NCBI GenBank assembly: GCA_947498155.1
Contig: CANMJD010000010.1
Location: 1-64,000 of the forward strand
Length of the DNA: 64,000 nt
From: an uncultured Pseudoruegeria sp.
GTDB lineage: Bacteria; Pseudomonadota; Alphaproteobacteria; Rhodobacterales; Rhodobacteraceae
Direction: 5' to 3'
Under the pieces are notes generated by a model, which worked only from the letters and a program-made list of their open reading frames with translations, was not told the origin of the DNA and did not search any database. Shown here piece by piece: positions 63,024 through 64,000 of the stretch. A program made the translations under genes and the position numbers. Every line of letters begins with the position of its first letter. Positions within the stretch are counted from its first letter, which is position 1.

Positions 63024-64000
63024 ATGAGACTTAAAGGAAAACTACTGGGAACGGCTGTGGGGATCTTGCTTGCTGCAACACCAGCTTTTGCGCAGGAAGT
63101 TCAGTTGTTTCACGACAAAGGCTTCTGGTCCGAACAACTTCAAACAGTCGGGGATGCCGCCGGAGAGGAGACCGGCGTTACCATCACAGAGACCCCTTAT
63201 GCGAATGCCGAGCAATACAAGGCGTTTGTGCAGGCTTCAATTGCATCGGGCGAAACCCCCGACATGTTCACATGGTGGACCGGTGCCACTTTCGCCGAGC
63301 TTGTCAGCAGCGGCCAGATCGCACCGCTGGATGATCTATGGGATGAGATGATCAGTTCTGGTGGCTACGGAGAAGCCTCCAAGGAATTGTTTGTGGTGGA
63401 TGGACAGGCCTATGCTGTGCCGCTTTTGCTGGCGCGTTGGGTCGTGCTTTACAACAAACCTCTCTATGCGGAATTAGGGCTCGAAGAGCCACAAACATGG
63501 GATGAATTGATGTCCAACGCGGACGCCATCGTGGCAGCCGGTGAAACGCCGTTTCTGGCCACTGTCCACGAGGGTTGGCGCGGCTTTATCTGGTTTCAAG
63601 AACTCTTGTTGCGCATGCATCCTGCGGCCTACAACGGTTTGAACGACGGGTCGGTCGCCTATGACGGACCGGAAGTGCGGGCCGTTTTTGAGGCATGGTC
63701 GGATATGTATGCCAAGGGCTACTTTTCGGACCCACGATCGACCGAGGAGTTCAACGACTATGTGCGAGGCGCTGGTGCCATGTATCTGATCGGTGAATGG
63801 GCCGCAGGTCTGGTCGTCGAAGCTGGTGTTCCCGCCGATGATCTGGGCGTGTTTATTATGCCGAATGCCGTAGAAGGCGCACCTGCTTCGGTCATCGTCG
63901 AAGGCTCGCCGCTGGTGGTGTCTGTTGACGGTGCCCAGGATGAAAACGTGATGGAAGCATTGCGTTTTTGGGTGTCGGATGCAGGGGCGAACGCGTGGGG
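63024..64000 (+). CDS. ABC sugar-binding protein (family 1), truncated by window end
   Basis: Periplasmic solute-binding protein of the MalE type, with at least 325 residues in view and no stop before the window edge. AGGAGG at 63011-63016 gives a strong ribosome site. Signal peptide MRLKGKLLGTAVGILLAATP precedes cleavage near FAQ. Family features: VQASIASGETPDMFTWWTG, VDGQAYAVPLLLARWVVLYNKP, then YLIGEWAAGLVVEAGV. It is expected to bind the sugar or sugar acid that the SDR and dehydratase then process. Confidence 0.92.
   Translation, partial: MRLKGKLLGTAVGILLAATPAFAQEVQLFHDKGFWSEQLQTVGDAAGEETGVTITETPYANAEQYKAFVQASIASGETPDMFTWWTGATFAELVSSGQIAPLDDLWDEMISSGGYGEASKELFVVDGQAYAVPLLLARWVVLYNKPLYAELGLEEPQTWDELMSNADAIVAAGETPFLATVHEGWRGFIWFQELLLRMHPAAYNGLNDGSVAYDGPEVRAVFEAWSDMYAKGYFSDPRSTEEFNDYVRGAGAMYLIGEWAAGLVVEAGVPADDLGVFIMPNAVEGAPASVIVEGSPLVVSVDGAQDENVMEALRFWVSDAGANAW

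Overview
The window looks like chromosome from an alphaproteobacterium of the order Rhodobacterales, most likely a marine Roseobacter-group organism. This rests on protein character and gene order: erpA opposite dgt, with argS-SPOR-nagZ-scpA-scpB beyond; a yceD-rpmF-plsX-fabH-ihfA-merR block next to tRNA-Pro; a Hint_2 protein; a NavAb/NavSp1-type sodium channel; and a short intergenic motif (CTACTTTGTTC...ATATCCC) that I associate with this group. The genus cannot be named from sequence alone.

Left part (1-27 kb) is mostly core genome. A minus-strand cluster (196-4289) holds a MoxR ATPase, a GNAT acetyltransferase, a DUF2927 lipoprotein, a 54-residue membrane protein and a CoxE-type VWA protein. 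Then come a DksA-type factor lacking three of the four zinc cysteines, a flavin monooxygenase, exonuclease III, ErpA and dGTPase. A Hint-domain protein and a cation:proton antiporter separate dgt from argS-SPOR-nagZ-scpA-scpB. After an MFS exporter/Lrp pair and a dCTP deaminase come tRNA-Pro(GGG) and the envelope/lipid block (merR, ihfA, fabH, plsX, rpmF, yceD, bamE), then msrB, an OlsB-like acyltransferase and a voltage-gated sodium channel.

Middle part (27-45 kb) has three compact operons. One is a complete seven-gene Mrp Na+/H+ antiporter (mrpA-G). The second is the outer-membrane export pair tamA-tamB. The third is speA, carboxyspermidine dehydrogenase, carboxyspermidine decarboxylase and speB, which together give an arginine to agmatine to putrescine to spermidine route that needs no S-adenosylmethionine decarboxylase.

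Right part (45-64 kb) is accessory. A single 10.2-kb gene encodes a 3398-residue RTX protein, with a long unrecognised N-terminal region, two families of repeated modules between the calcium-binding nonapeptide blocks, and a serralysin-type C-terminus. It is followed by nested debris: an IS3-family transposase remnant split by a frameshifted remnant of a phage-type DpdA/TGT-like gene. Next is a TetR-regulated envelope protein fusing DUF1254, DUF1214 and an OmpA domain. The window ends in a sugar/sugar-acid operon (SDR, glucarate-dehydratase-like enolase, UgpC-type ATPase, solute-binding protein) that is cut by the window edge and preceded by a perfect 14-bp palindrome.

The most unusual items are the modular RTX giant, the DUF1254-DUF1214-OmpA fusion, the DpdA-in-IS3 debris, four near-identical-length internal repeats in TamB, and the cysteine-poor DksA.
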